Below are positions 43,439 through 54,343 of a stretch of 64,000 nucleotides of DNA, in pieces. A program made the translations under genes and the position numbers. Numbering within the stretch: position 1 is the first letter of the stretch; each line of letters starts with the position of its first letter. The notes beneath the pieces are model-generated. The model was not told the DNA's origin. It worked only from the letters and a program-made list of their open reading frames with translations, and did no database searches. The stretch comes from Alopecurus myosuroides (lineage: Eukaryota; Streptophyta; Magnoliopsida; Poales; Poaceae). The stretch covers positions 578,302,610 through 578,366,609 of the forward strand of contig CM054057.1 in NCBI GenBank assembly GCA_028641055.1, read 5' to 3'.

Positions 43439-44797
43439 TGAAGGATCGAGAGGTTAACTAGAGGGGGGGGGGTGAATAGGTTAACTACAAATTTTAACTT
43501 TTTTCAAGTTAACAAGGCAAAGCAAATATAGATTATCTAGAGGATGCAACTAGATGGACAATCCTATATGTTGAGCAATTACAAACTAGCACAAGGTGAG
43601 CAATATGACTAAGTTAATAGTAACAAGTAAAGGTAAGTTGAGGAATAACCGAACATAATGACGCGGAGATTTATCCCGAAGTTCACTTCCCAATGGAAGC
43701 TAATCTCCGTTGGAGCGGTGCGGTGCCACCAAAGTGGAACACCGAGTAGGCCTCAAATGCCACACCGTATCTCCTTCGAGTCCTTCCACCGATGTGGATA
43801 GGCTCGAATCACTATGTTGCCGTTGAGGTTGACAACTAGAACCTTTACAAGGATGAGGCACACCACTCCACAAGATTGGGGGTCCTCACCAAATCCCGAG
43901 AGCCGCCAAGACTCCGAGAAGCAAGATCCACGGGCACAAAAGCACCGGGGATATCAACAAGGCTCCGAGCTCCGATGAACTAAGAGCAACAAGATTCCTA
44001 GCTCCAATGAGCTAAGAATGACAAGATCCCTATGGGATGAGTGGGTGGATTTCTAATCGGCTCGGTGGAGTTGTAGATCGGGGGTGTCTCCTTCAAATCC
44101 CAAAGTATCACGAGCTTTGGTTGGGGATTTGTGGAGATCTTGTTCTTGAGCTTGAGCTTGGTCAATCAATGGTGGTGAGAGAGAGTGTGGGTGGGATTGA
44201 CAAAGCACAAAGGTAGATGGAGACCCCGTATTTATACTCTCGTCGAAAATCCGGCCGTTTGGGGGGTTTTCCCCTTTCCTGCGACCCACCCCGGCCTAGG
44301 AGCCGGCCTGGCCGGCCTGGAGGCAACCAGGGCCGGGCCAAACCCACCCCAGCCTAGGGGCCGGCCTGGGGCCGGCGTGGGCGTCAGGGGAGGCCGGCGT
44401 GGGCAGCCAGCCCGGCCTGGGGCCGGCGTGGAGCAGGGGGGAGGCCGGCCCCCCACCCGCGCCCCGGCCTGGAGGCCGGCCTGGGGCCGGCTGGGGCAGA
44501 GGGGCGAGGCCGGCCCCCCACCCGAACCGCCCGGCCTGGGAGCCAGCCTGGGGCCGGCGTGGGGCTGGCCAGGGGCGCTGCCGGCCTGGAGGCCGCCACC
44601 CCTTTGCCTTCTTCTTTTCTTCGCCGTTTCTTTTCTCCTTTTCCTCGTCTTTTCCCGTAACTTTTTCTCACACATTGCTGAACCTTGTAAGACATTTACG
44701 GGTCGATATTTTCTGAGTACACTTAGCAAAGCACATTAGTCCATCTATATGTTGTAATCAAACACTCAAAACAGGATTTAGAACCTATGTTCTTTCA
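43439..44797 (-). repeat. 3' LTR of the SIRE-type element
   Basis: 1,359 bp with TG..CA ends. On the minus strand U3 contains a GC-rich array (about 44285-44600) followed by a TATA box (GAGTATAAATACGG, about 44225-44238), so transcription would start near 44195. It differs from the other LTR by several indels and substitutions. Confidence 0.92.
44285..44600 (-). promoter_or_regulatory. GC-rich GCCGGCCTGGGGCCGGC array in U3 of the 3' LTR
   Basis: Palindrome-rich units such as GGCCGGCCTGGGGCCGGCGT recur with spacers of about 20-40 bp, just upstream of the TATA box in the direction of transcription. The same array is in the other LTR at about 55190-55515, and a related one is inside the element at about 47650-47870. 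Confidence 0.75.
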
Positions 44798-45374
44798 ATC
44801 TCCCCCTTTTTGATGTTTGATGACAACATACGGATTTGCATAATAGATAATTTTGCATGGCTATTTGTGAGAGAAATAACATGTATTCGTACTCCCCTAT
44901 TTGTGTGCCCATAACAATTGACATGTATATTTGATAATCATGATGATGTTGAGACTATAACGTATTTATGTGAAGGGCAAGAAATTAGTTCAACCATGAT
45001 GTTACCCTTGAAGATATACATGTATGAACAATAATTACTACTAGGAAGATCTTACCATACCATTCTTCTTACGAATAATAACTTCCCTCAATATGGCTTC
45101 AACACATTGAAATAGTGAGTGGATGAAATAACTTGATAATCTTGTTATGATCTTCAATAACCATTGTCACACATAATAGAGAGTACGATGATAATTAAGG
45201 ACATAGTCTTACAATAACACCAAGGTTCACAAACAACACAAATAGTTTCAACGAAAGGATAAAAGCAAATCACGAAGTAAGACGCAAATGAAATGCATGA
45301 AATGCAATGCTTATGCGTGAGTGTTTCTCCCCCTTGGCATCATACACCAAAAAGGGAGAAAAAATGCAACCCGA

Positions 45375-47379
45375 TCACTCGTCACCCATCTCATCCTCAT
45401 CCTCGTCCTCATGGAAGTCTTGTGGAGCCTGACTGGAGCTAGCCTCAGCGGTGGTGTATGGCCCCGCAAAAGAGCCGAGAGAGGTAGCATCATCTCCACA
45501 CCAATAAGTGCTTAGACTTCCACTTCTCCTCGGAAATCTCTTCGGAGCTGGGAGGACTAAGAGGAATCTTGAGAGCAGTCTGGATGGCGCGCTGACGGTG
45601 ACTAGAGGCCTTCCCTTTGCGATAAGCCTCATAATCCTGATGTTGCTTATCAATGAAAAAGCAGTTCATCTTCTGAAGAATCTTCTTAAGATTGAATGTC
45701 TCAGGAGGAGGAGAAGGTGAAGAGAGCGGCGTAATTGACTCGGTGCGGGTGCGCTTAGGCCTTGGCTCATTAGCAGTCTCAACGGAGTATCATACATGAG
45801 AATGTTCTTCTTTGGAGTCACTTTGGCATAGTTGTTGAGGAGACCTTCTGGGATGCGGTCTCAATAAGACGCTGAATATATGAGCCTAGATGGGTACCCT
45901 CTTCTCCTTAACCACATTCTGCATCTCCTGCCACATGTAGTCCAGTACATCCAACTGCTTCTTTGCTTGCATCCGAGACTCAATGTGGAAGAGAAGGTTG
46001 ATCATCCACTTGCGTACCTCACCCTTCTCACCAAAATTTGGCGTTGATGGTGCTGCGAAGGATGGCGTGTATCATGTACCAATGCTCAGAGAAGAACTTG
46101 ATCTTAGGAATATGCACGGTGCCGGTACCGTCGGGATAGCAATGACGAATCCCATCCTTGGCCTTCATAATCTTGTTGGACTCCCCATGAATGCGGAAAT
46201 AGTATGCATAGTCAAAATGATATTCGGGGATACCCAAGATAGCACCAAACTCATCCATAGTAGCCTCACACTTGGTGCCACCGCTCATCCATATCAAAGT
46301 ACGCGGAGACGCGTGGGACCACCAGAGGAGAAGTGAACGGTGGAGTAGAACTCCCTGAGCAACTCTGGAGAGAACGGATGAGCAAGTGTGTCACCCCATG
46401 AGGGAGTGATGTTGTGGTAGTCCATGATGGTCAAACTTCAGGCCACTTGTTGCGAGTATACTCAATGTCAAAGAAGTGTTGATCCACATGAGTGTGCTGT
46501 ACTTGCCAAGAATGAATTCATGCATGACTTGATGCATCTTGCAATAGAACCGAGCATCCGAGCACGTGCGTTGACCAAACTCATAAGGATTAAATTTGAG
46601 CCTAGCTTCCTCAAAATCAGCGGTACTAAGGCCACCCCAGTTTCTGATCACGGGCTCTTTTGGATTGATAGGAATAGAGGATCTCCGTGAGGGAGTAGAG
46701 CCAGCAACATCCTGAGCAGTCTTCTTGCGAGAGGTGCGAGGACGAGAGCGAGAGTCATCATCGTGAGGAGGAGAATCACCTGAAAACATATGATGCATGG
46801 AGATGGAGTATGATAATGAGTGCACATGGTCGTTTGTGTTAGGTGAGAGAAAAAAATTAAACCATGAATCTATGGGACAATGACATGGTAAACGAAATAC
46901 TAGCCCAATAGTTAGCGAAAACAAGATGAGGGGTGTTTGCATATTATCATGTCATGTGGATAAAATTGTTTGATGTGAAACAAAATAGTTGGCATTTAAG
47001 CATACGAACGACCATGAGGAGGTAAAAAATATTTAAGTTATATCATACACAGTAGGTCACAATGATAGAACAATTGTATCAATAATAGGAAAAGATTAAT
47101 ATGTAGTCATGGTCAAGTATGAAAGTGGAGGTGCAAAGCTAGGTGAGACATGGTATCATAGGACTAGGTGAGCATCATCATGGCATAAGCATAGGAATAT
47201 GTGGCACACATGTCATGAACAAAACATGATAGAGCATAGTGGTATGAACCCTAATCTTGAATAGATGGAAACAAAAAATCTAGCACATGAACACTAGTAC
47301 AAGCACACACATGGATGGCACTAACATACACATAACACATAGAATAGCCCATAGAAAAATTACCCGAGTTCGAAGCCAT
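45375..47379 (-). pseudogene. Additional spliced ORF of the SIRE-type element (transposon-associated, function unknown)
   Basis: On the minus strand exon 1 (47379-47364) encodes MASNSG up to a GTAATT donor. The 583-bp intron ends TTTTCAG at 46780, and exon 2 starts at 46779 in the matching phase with DSPPHDDDSRSRPRTSRKK, a likely basic nuclear-signal region. WGGLSTADFEEARLKFNPYE and FYCKMHQVMHEFILGK follow, then a stop near 46391. The continuation (GGTKCEATMDEFGAILGIPE, HCYPDGTGTVHIPKIKFFSEHW) is in another frame at 46297-46028. The acidic tail HEDEDEDEMGDE ends at 45375. It resembles plant transposon-associated domains near plant retrotransposon pol genes. I see no transmembrane helix, so I do not call it envelope-like. 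It is broken by frameshifts. Confidence 0.62.
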
Positions 47380-47645
47380 TGTTAAGCAAAAACCACTAGG
47401 AAATCAAGTGTCCCGATCTCCTCCAATAAGGGGTTAGTGAGAAATCCGTGTGGAGGAGAGGGAGGAGAAGGCCGAGGGCTTGCGGATCCGTGAATTTGGG
47501 CGGAGGGATGGGCTAGGAGGTGGGGGAGGGGTAGGGTAGAGCACCTAAGGGCTCTAATGGAGATGGATGGAGGAGGAAGAAGGGTGGTTGGTGGGGGGTG
47601 GGGGGAGGCTGCGTGCGTGTGTGCTAAGTGTGCGTGGGGGTGTGG
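47380..47645 (-). promoter_or_regulatory. CT-rich leader of the additional ORF
   Basis: Directly before the ATG at 47379 the minus strand is about 260 bp of pyrimidine-rich sequence (CCTTCTTCCTCCTCCATCC and similar), typical of plant 5' leaders, with ATG context AACAATGGC. Upstream lies the GC-rich array at about 47650-47870. Confidence 0.5.
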
Positions 47646-47649
47646 GGCG

Positions 47650-47870
47650 CCCACCCCGGCCTGGCCGGCCGGTGCGTGTGGTGCGGGGGGAGCCCGGCCT
47701 AGGGCCGGGGCGGGGCCGGCCGCGAGGCCGGCATGGTGGCCGAAGGCGCCGGCCTAGCCCCCGGCCTGGGGCCGGCTCGGCGGTGGAGGCGAGGCCGGGT
47801 GGGTGCCCGAAGCCCCCGGCCTGACCCCCGGCCTGGGGCCGGCTCGGCGGCGGCAGGGGCCGGGGTGGGG
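47650..47870 (-). promoter_or_regulatory. Internal GC-rich array resembling the LTR U3 array
   Basis: It contains CCCGGCCTGGGGCCGGCTCG twice and related GGCCGG motifs, like those upstream of the LTR TATA box. It sits just before the CT-rich leader of the additional ORF, so it may be an internal promoter element. No clear TATA box lies between the two. Confidence 0.45.
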
Positions 47871-48526
47871 ACTTGGGCGCGTGTGTTTTTTTTTGTTTTT
47901 TTTCGTTGGCAATTTTGATTGGGCTGTTTTTTTTTTATTCTTAAACATAAAAATAGGAAAAAAAAATAAGCCTCCCCAACATATCAAGCCACAACACGCA
48001 ATATAAGAATATCATGAGCAATGTTTTTAATACAAGAATTTTCAGAAGATATATTCTAACAACATTTTCATGAGTTTTGGTTCGTAGAGAATTTTTATTT
48101 GACCATGTGCACGGATGATATGAGAATGATGACATGCATAGGATGTTTTCATTTGTATCCAATGGGGAGAAAAAAAATGAGAAAACGAAATGAGCAACAT
48201 TGGATACCAATGAAATATGAAATCAAATAGAGAAGCAATTTAGGGAACACTCGAGCACAAATGTTGGATGGAAAAATGGGCGGTGGCCGTAGCCACCATG
48301 TATGAGTATGTTCGATATGACACCGCGAAGATGTATCTTGGGTGCATTGTCGAGACTCATCATTGAAGCACATGATGTCATTAAAAATGATCATTTAGGC
48401 ATGATTTGTTTATTTATGCATAATAAAGGTAGTGTTGGCTCATTGATTGAGCTACACTCCCCCTATGTCTATGCGTGCATCTAAATCCAAATAAGAGTCT
48501 AGTAGGGGTGTATGCGAGATTTCCAA

Positions 48527-49477
48527 TCAACTAAAATTGCTTGCACATATGATGTTGAGCTCACTTCTCAATTCCTTGAATCTCTTCACATCTAGAGGCT
48601 TGGTAAGGATGTCGGCAAGTTGATCTTTAGTGTTGACATAAGAGAGTGAGATATCACCATTGGCCACATGATCCCGAATAAAATGATACCGAATCTCAAT
48701 ATGCTTGGTCTTGCCATGAAGTACCGGATTGTGACCAATCTTAATGGCACTCTCATTATCACATAAAAGAGGCATTGTCTTAATCTTAATTCCAAAATCC
48801 TTAAGACATTGCCTCATCCATAAGAGTTGAGAACAACAACTTGCGGCGGAGATATACTCCGCTTCCGTGGAGGAGGTGGCAATACAATTTTGCTTCTTGG
48901 AAGACCAACACACGAGAGACCTACCAAGAAATTGGCAAGCACCCGAGGTTGATTTTCTATCCACCTTGTCACCTCCCCAATCCGCATCCGAGTATCCCAC
49001 AAGATCAAAAGTTGTGTTTGATGGATACCAAAGACCATGAGTTGGAGTGTCAACCAAGTACCTAAGAATCCTCTTGACCGCAATCATATGGCTTTCCTTG
49101 GGGTTAGATTGAAATCTTGCACACAAACCCACACTAAACATAATATCCGGTCTAGATGCACAAAGGTAAAGCAAAGATCCAATGATGGATCTATAAAGTT
49201 TGGGGTCTACCGGTATACCTTCATGATCCAAAGAGAGATTTGTGGTAGTTGGCATTGGATAAGGTAATGGTTTGGCATTAATCATATCGAATTTCTTGAG
49301 CATGTCTTGAATATATTTGGCTTGACAAATAAAAGTCCCTTCATGATATTGCTTGATCTCAAAACCTAGGAAGAATTTTAATTCTCCCATCATAGACATC
49401 TCAAATTCACTTGTCATTAGTTTGGAAAATTGATCTACAAAACTCACGTTAGAGGATCCAAATATGATACTTGGCAT
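48527..49477 (-). pseudogene. Copia RT C-terminal part and RNase H (SIRE-type element)
   Basis: The frame begins within the RT palm just after the catalytic site (IIFGSSN) and continues with LKFFLGFEIKQ. RNase H follows, with YSDADWGGDKVDRKSTSGA, SSTEAEYISAA, LCDNESAIKI and the closing LADILTKPLD. The stop at 48527 is the natural pol end. It is joined to the upstream RT frame through a small deletion near 49467. RNase H would remove the RNA strand during reverse transcription; this copy cannot be made as one polyprotein. Confidence 0.88.
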
Positions 49478-50796
49478 ACAAAGAAATGTCCATCTACACT
49501 TTTGGTAAAGAGAGTGGGATCAATTACCCCAAGTACGAAACCACGATCTACTAAGAACTCCTTTAAGTGATCATACCAAGCACGTGGGGCTTGTTTGAGG
49601 CCATACAAAGCCTTATGGAGGTAGACATGGTTAGGATACTTGGGATCTTCGAATCCCGGAGGTTGTTTAACATATACCATTTCATTTAAAGGTCCATTTA
49701 GAAAGGCACTTTTAACATCCATTTGATGCAAGATGAAGTTATGACTAGTGGCAAATGCAAGTAATATACGAATGGATTCAAGCCTAGCTACGGGAGCGAA
49801 AGTTTCACCGTAGTCAAGTCCTTCGACTTGAGAGTAGCCTTGAGCAACCAATCGTGCTTTGTTGCGAATCACTTGCCCATAAGAATCTTGCTTATTCTTG
49901 AACACCCATTTAGTTCCAATGATATTGTGATCCTTGGGTCTTTCCACTAGAGACCATACTTTGTTCCTTTCAAAATTATGGAGCTCTTCATGCATAGCTT
50001 GAACCCAATCTTCATCTTCAAGAGCATCATATACTTTGATGGGTTCAACATGAGAGACATATGAATGAATACCATAAAACTTGAGTACTTGTCCACGAGT
50101 GGAGACACTTCTTCCCAAGCCACCAATGATATTCTTTTGATATACTGACTTTTGTTGCAATCTTGATGCTTGACGAGACATGATACGAACTAGAGCATCA
50201 TCGGGATGTTCATTTGGTGGAACATCTTCATCATTTCCTTCATCAAGACCATTGTCCACCCTTATTGGAGTTCTTGGTGAAGTATCACCAAGACCACTTC
50301 CACCATTATCATTGGGTGGATCTTGATCACTTTCTTGATGGGAGATATCCACATTAAGATCTTCTTCTTGTTCTTGGTTTACCATTTGATTGGTGGTTGA
50401 TGTAGAGGGCTCCACTTGCGTAGAGCTAGTTCCATCCTCATTTGCCACAAGGTGTCCCTCAATGGGTATAAGTGGACCTACACCCATTCTTCCTATGGCT
50501 ATGGAGGATGGTTCATCACCTACATCATCACAATCAATTTGCTCCACTTGGGAGCCATTATCCTCATGAAATTCCACATTCATAGATTCTTCAACACACC
50601 CGGTGGATATGTTGTAGACTCTATAAGTGTGGGAGTTCGTGGCATAACCAACAAAAATACCTTCAAATGTTCTAGCATCAAATTTAGACAATCTAGTTCC
50701 TTTTATGTATACTTGGCATTTGCACCCAAAAACTCGAAGATATGAGAGGTTGGGTTTGTTACCGGTTAGAAGCTCATATGGAGTCATGCCAATCAT
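49444..50796 (-). pseudogene. Copia integrase C-terminus and reverse transcriptase (RVT_2), catalytic box deleted
   Basis: A 450-codon open frame. It starts in the integrase C-terminal region ([35 protein letters not shown]), passes a Ser/Asp-rich linker, and enters RT with [54 protein letters not shown] and [13 protein letters not shown]. The frame reads FFVCQVS and stops; the expected YVDD codons are absent (about 13 bp short compared with relatives). Reverse transcription by this copy is not possible. Confidence 0.9.
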
Positions 50797-50815
50797 CGGA
50801 CGAAGGAAGAGTCGG

Positions 50816-51391
50816 TTAGATAGATGACAAGCGGTGTTGATAGCTTCGGCCCAAAAGTTTATGGGATTTGAACTCGGCCATCATAGTTCTTGCCATATCA
50901 ATAAGTGTGCGATTCTTCCTCTCCGCAACACCATTTTGTTGAGGGGTGTACGCGGCGGAATATTGATGTCTTATCCCCTCATTACCCAAGAATTCATCCA
51001 TGGTGTAGTTCTTGAACTCGGAACCATTGTCACTCCTAATGGATAAGATCTTGGTGTCATATTGGCGTTGCACTTCGGTAGCCCAAGTAATGAATCTTTC
51101 TTGAGTTTCACTCTTCTTCTTGATATAGAAAACCCAAGTGTATCTTGTATAATCATCAACAATAACCAAACAATATTTCTTGCCACCAAGACTATCATAT
51201 GTGGGAGGACCAAATAGGTCCATGTGAATGCGCTCAAAAGGTCTTGTTGTGGCGATGATTGATGTTTTAGGATGATTCTTCTCATGCATCTTTCCGGCAA
51301 TACAAGAGCTACAAGGACGATCTTTGGAAAAATTCACACTTGTTAGTCCTACCACATGCTCACCCTTCACAAGAGTTTGTAGATTTCTCAT
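50816..51391 (-). pseudogene. Copia integrase core (SIRE-type element)
   Basis: It contains the end of the zinc-binding pre-integrase domain (CSSCIAGK) and the three catalytic acids: D in IHMDLFGPP, D in SIRSDNGSEF and E in QQNGVAERKNRTL. The frame shifts near 50860, after [13 protein letters not shown], so it does not continue into the RT frame without a change. Integrase joins the cDNA to host DNA with a 5-bp stagger, consistent with the 5-bp GACTG duplication. Confidence 0.9.
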
Positions 51392-51400
51392 ACCGACGGC

Positions 51401-51811
51401 CTAGGCGACGATGCCAAAGCCACCCCACATCGATTTAGCCATTAGACATGTGGCGATATGTGTAGTTTCTTTCGAGAAATCCACTACATACATACCGTTT
51501 TCCACAAATCCAACAAAGGCTACTTTAAGAGAAATAGTGTGAAGGACAAGCACATGGTGACGCCCAAATACACATGTAAAATTGCATTCACAAAGTTGCA
51601 AGACGGAAAGAAGATTATAGCCAAGGGACTCAACAAGGAGGACTTTCTCAATGGATGAATCCGGAGAAATGACCACCTTGCCATGTCCCAATACCTTAAG
51701 TTGTGAGCGATCACCAATAGTTACATGAGCGAACTTGAGAAGTTGGAGTTTCAAGTCTTCTAATACTTCTTTGCTTCCGGTCATGTGTGCGGAACAACCG
51801 CTATCAATCAT
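51401..51811 (-). pseudogene. Copia aspartic protease region (SIRE-type element)
   Basis: The frame starts MIDSGCSAHMTG, where D-S-G is the protease active site, and runs on through LLVESLGYNLLSVLQLCE. A frame change separates it from the integrase frame near 51400. The enzyme would cleave the polyprotein. Confidence 0.85.
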
Positions 51812-51848
51812 CCATGATGTTCCACCGGAGATGCAACCCTACAATGAA

Positions 51849-52468
51849 TCAACTTCTTGTCTTAGGTACCCATTTTTGGATGGGTCCTTTTTTGTTAGTC
51901 ACAAGGGTCTTGGGAACCCAAATAGCATGCTTGTAATCATCACCATATGAGGTTCCTACATACTTTGCATAAACATGACCATTAGTAGATTTTAGAAGCA
52001 CATAGGATGGGTTATACTTTCCCGCAAAGTTGTTGTGAGTTGTAGTGTTCCTAGAAACAATACTTTTAGCAATAATATCAAACTCATCTTCCTCATTAGC
52101 CAACTCCCCCTCCTTCACAAAAACAATAGAGTTAGTGGAGGAGTTGACTTCTTCTTGTAGGGCACCTTCGATGTGGAACCAAAACCAAGGCCTTCTTTAC
52201 CAACAACTCTCTTATGATTACTCAAAAGATCATTGAGGTTCTTTTGGCCTTGGATGCATGTGGCAAGGCCTTTGTTGATTTGTGCCTTCAACCTATTGTT
52301 CTCCTCAATGAGAGTTGCCTTGATACACAAAGGGTTAGTAGCACAAGAGTTTTCATTCACAATTCTAACTCCTTTTAAGGTTTTGAGCTCATTTGAGATA
52401 GTACGATGATCAATTTTAAGCTTATCAAAATCCTTAATGAGTTCATTATACCCTTGGTTAGTTGCCAT
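51849..52468 (-). pseudogene. Gag-pol linker frames (SIRE-type element)
   Basis: Two frames (52468-52115 and 52118-51849) bridge gag and protease. The first opens with MATNQGYNELIKDFDKLKID, a charged helical stretch, inside the last codons of gag and in a different frame. The second reads EGELANEEDEFDIIAKSIV and GKYNPSYVLLKSTNGHVYAK. One-base indels explain the breaks most simply. Confidence 0.65.
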
Positions 52469-54290
52469 TTAAACTCATGAATTCCGTTACCTTAGCAAAA
52501 GCATGTTGACAATCAAGTTTAACTTTAGCTATGTCAATTGCAAAGGTTTCTTCAATGCTTTCTTTAAGGCAATGTGATTCATCTAGAGCTTTCTCAAGCT
52601 CCTCAATTTTATTAGCATCATCACGAGCAAACTTTTCAAGTAACATTATTCTCTCCTCATGTTCATCAATGAGGCCATGTGCCTCACTTAATTGATCCAT
52701 GAGAGAGACAAAGATGGATTTAGTTTCTCCTTCTAGTTTTTCAACAAAGTTTGTCAAGGGGTCTTCCTCGACACAATTTAGTAGTGAAGGAATAGAGGAG
52801 TTAGCAAGTTTAAGTGTAGGAGTCACCTTTGGGGGTATACCCTTGGCCATGAAGCACTTGTGAATCGAGGGGCCCTTGTTGTCATTTGGGTTGGAGAAGA
52901 GAGAGCTTAAGTTAGGAGGTATGCCCCTAGCCATGGCCGCCATACCTACTTGTTCGCCTTCACCATCACTCTCTTCACCACCGGAGGTGTACTCGACTTC
53001 TTTAGCAATCATTGCCCTAGGAGGGCCTCTCTTGATGAAGTTCTTGGACTTGGGAATGAAGGTGGATTTCTTGATAAGTCTTCCTCCATTCTCAATTCTA
53101 CTCTTGAAGGGACACTCGGCAACGAAGTGCTCGGAATCTCCACAATTGAAGCAAGTTCTTGCTTTCTTCCTGCTCGAGGATTCCTTCCCTTTGTTCTTGG
53201 TGGCATTGGATCTAAAGTCTCCTTTCTTCCACCACTTGTGTTGAGCAAGAGCCAAGCATTCTTCATGTGATGTCCTCATTTCTTTCTCGGAGACCTCATG
53301 CGTAGAGCCACCATCATCACTCGAGTCATTATCTTCATGGGGAATGACCTTGGCCTTCAAGGCAAGATATGCTTTCTTTGCTCCGTTCACACGGGCCATG
53401 ACATCATCGGAGGTTTGTTTCATGACCTTGAGAGTGATAAAAAGACCTAAGACATCAATGGGGGATAGGTCCAAATAGTCGGCCCTTGCTTGTACATTCA
53501 TCACCATGTTTTCATTGTATGGCATCAAGGTGAGTAGGAATTTCTCCTTGACCCAATTCTCCGTACAATCCGTGAATCCACTATCTCTCATATCATTTAC
53601 AAGAGCCTTGAGTCTTCTAAACATGTCTTCTATGTTCTCTCCATCGCCCAAATGAAAGTGTTCAACTTTTCTTTGAATGATTGACCTCTTGGACCTTTGG
53701 AGGTTGACATTGCCGTCAAACATATCAACAAGACCATCATAAGCTTTCTTTGCACTAGTGAAGGACCGAATGTGCTCAACTCCTTCTTTTTCCATTTCCC
53801 TCTCCAACATGTGCAAAGCATGAGCGTTGAGTTGCTCATCTATGATGTCACTTGAGCTTAGATTTGCGGGGTCCTTTGGCTCATACCCTTTTTCAACAAT
53901 TCTCCATATTTGCATTGAAGAGCTGCACATGTAAGACTTCATGGAAGCTTTCCAATTAGTAAAACGATGCCGATCCACCAAAGGAGGTGGACCAAGATTA
54001 GAAACATGCAGATGTTGAACATTAGGAGCATTGTTGTATGCATAGCCAAAAGAATTGCCACCACTACCATTTGATGGTGCACCATTATTTAAAGGTGAAG
54101 TTGTATCACTTCCTTCTTTAGTTGGCAAGGGGTTTCCATGTTCATCTAAGATAATCTTTTCACTAGGTTGCTTAGATGGAGATGTCAATTCTTTTATTAG
54201 TCCCTCCATCTTCTTCTCGGAAGATTCAATCATAGCTTGGATTAGGTTTTGAATCCCATCCATGGTGACGGGATCATCGGCCATCCTCAC
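52458..54290 (-). CDS. Gag protein of the SIRE-type copia element (610 codons, open)
   Basis: An intact frame. Residues about 100-300 form the UBN2-type gag region, with PPPLVDRHRFTNWKASMKSY, RKVEHFHLGDGENIEDMFRR and LKALVNDMRDSGF. A CX2CX4HX4C zinc knuckle (CFNCGDSEHFVAEC) lies at 380-393. The C-terminal part, about 520-600, is predicted coiled coil (EEDPLTNFVEKLEGETKS, DEHEERIMLLEKF). The long C-terminal extension fits the SIRE lineage. Gag packages the element's RNA in virus-like particles in the cytoplasm. The second ATG (MADDPVTMDG, two codons on) may be the true start. It is the only intact gene of the element. Confidence 0.9.
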   Translation of the reverse strand: MRMADDPVTMDGIQNLIQAMIESSEKKMEGLIKELTSPSKQPSEKIILDEHGNPLPTKEGSDTTSPLNNGAPSNGSGGNSFGYAYNNAPNVQHLHVSNLGPPPLVDRHRFTNWKASMKSYMCSSSMQIWRIVEKGYEPKDPANLSSSDIIDEQLNAHALHMLEREMEKEGVEHIRSFTSAKKAYDGLVDMFDGNVNLQRSKRSIIQRKVEHFHLGDGENIEDMFRRLKALVNDMRDSGFTDCTENWVKEKFLLTLMPYNENMVMNVQARADYLDLSPIDVLGLFITLKVMKQTSDDVMARVNGAKKAYLALKAKVIPHEDNDSSDDGGSTHEVSEKEMRTSHEECLALAQHKWWKKGDFRSNATKNKGKESSSRKKARTCFNCGDSEHFVAECPFKSRIENGGRLIKKSTFIPKSKNFIKRGPPRAMIAKEVEYTSGGEESDGEGEQVGMAAMARGIPPNLSSLFSNPNDNKGPSIHKCFMAKGIPPKVTPTLKLANSSIPSLLNCVEEDPLTNFVEKLEGETKSIFVSLMDQLSEAHGLIDEHEERIMLLEKFARDDANKIEELEKALDESHCLKESIEETFAIDIAKVKLDCQHAFAKVTEFMSLNGN

Positions 54291-54330
54291 CTCCTCTTTA
54301 GGCGGTAAAGCCTTTTATAAAGAGACGAGG

Positions 54331-54343
54331 CTCTGATACCAAT
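54331..54343 (-). other. Primer binding site (initiator tRNA-Met)
   Basis: On the minus strand TGGTATCAGAGC follows the right LTR after two bases, complementary to the 3' end of plant initiator tRNA-Met, the usual primer of copia elements. Confidence 0.9.

Noticed and set aside
44185..44739. Long Pro/Gly/Arg-rich frames on both strands in the SIRE-type LTR
   Set aside because: They are translations of the GC-rich palindromic array; both strands and several frames are open at once, as expected for such repeats.
54331..54343. tRNA-like sequence TGGTATCAGAGC
   Set aside because: It is the primer binding site of the retrotransposon, not a tRNA gene; no cloverleaf surrounds it.
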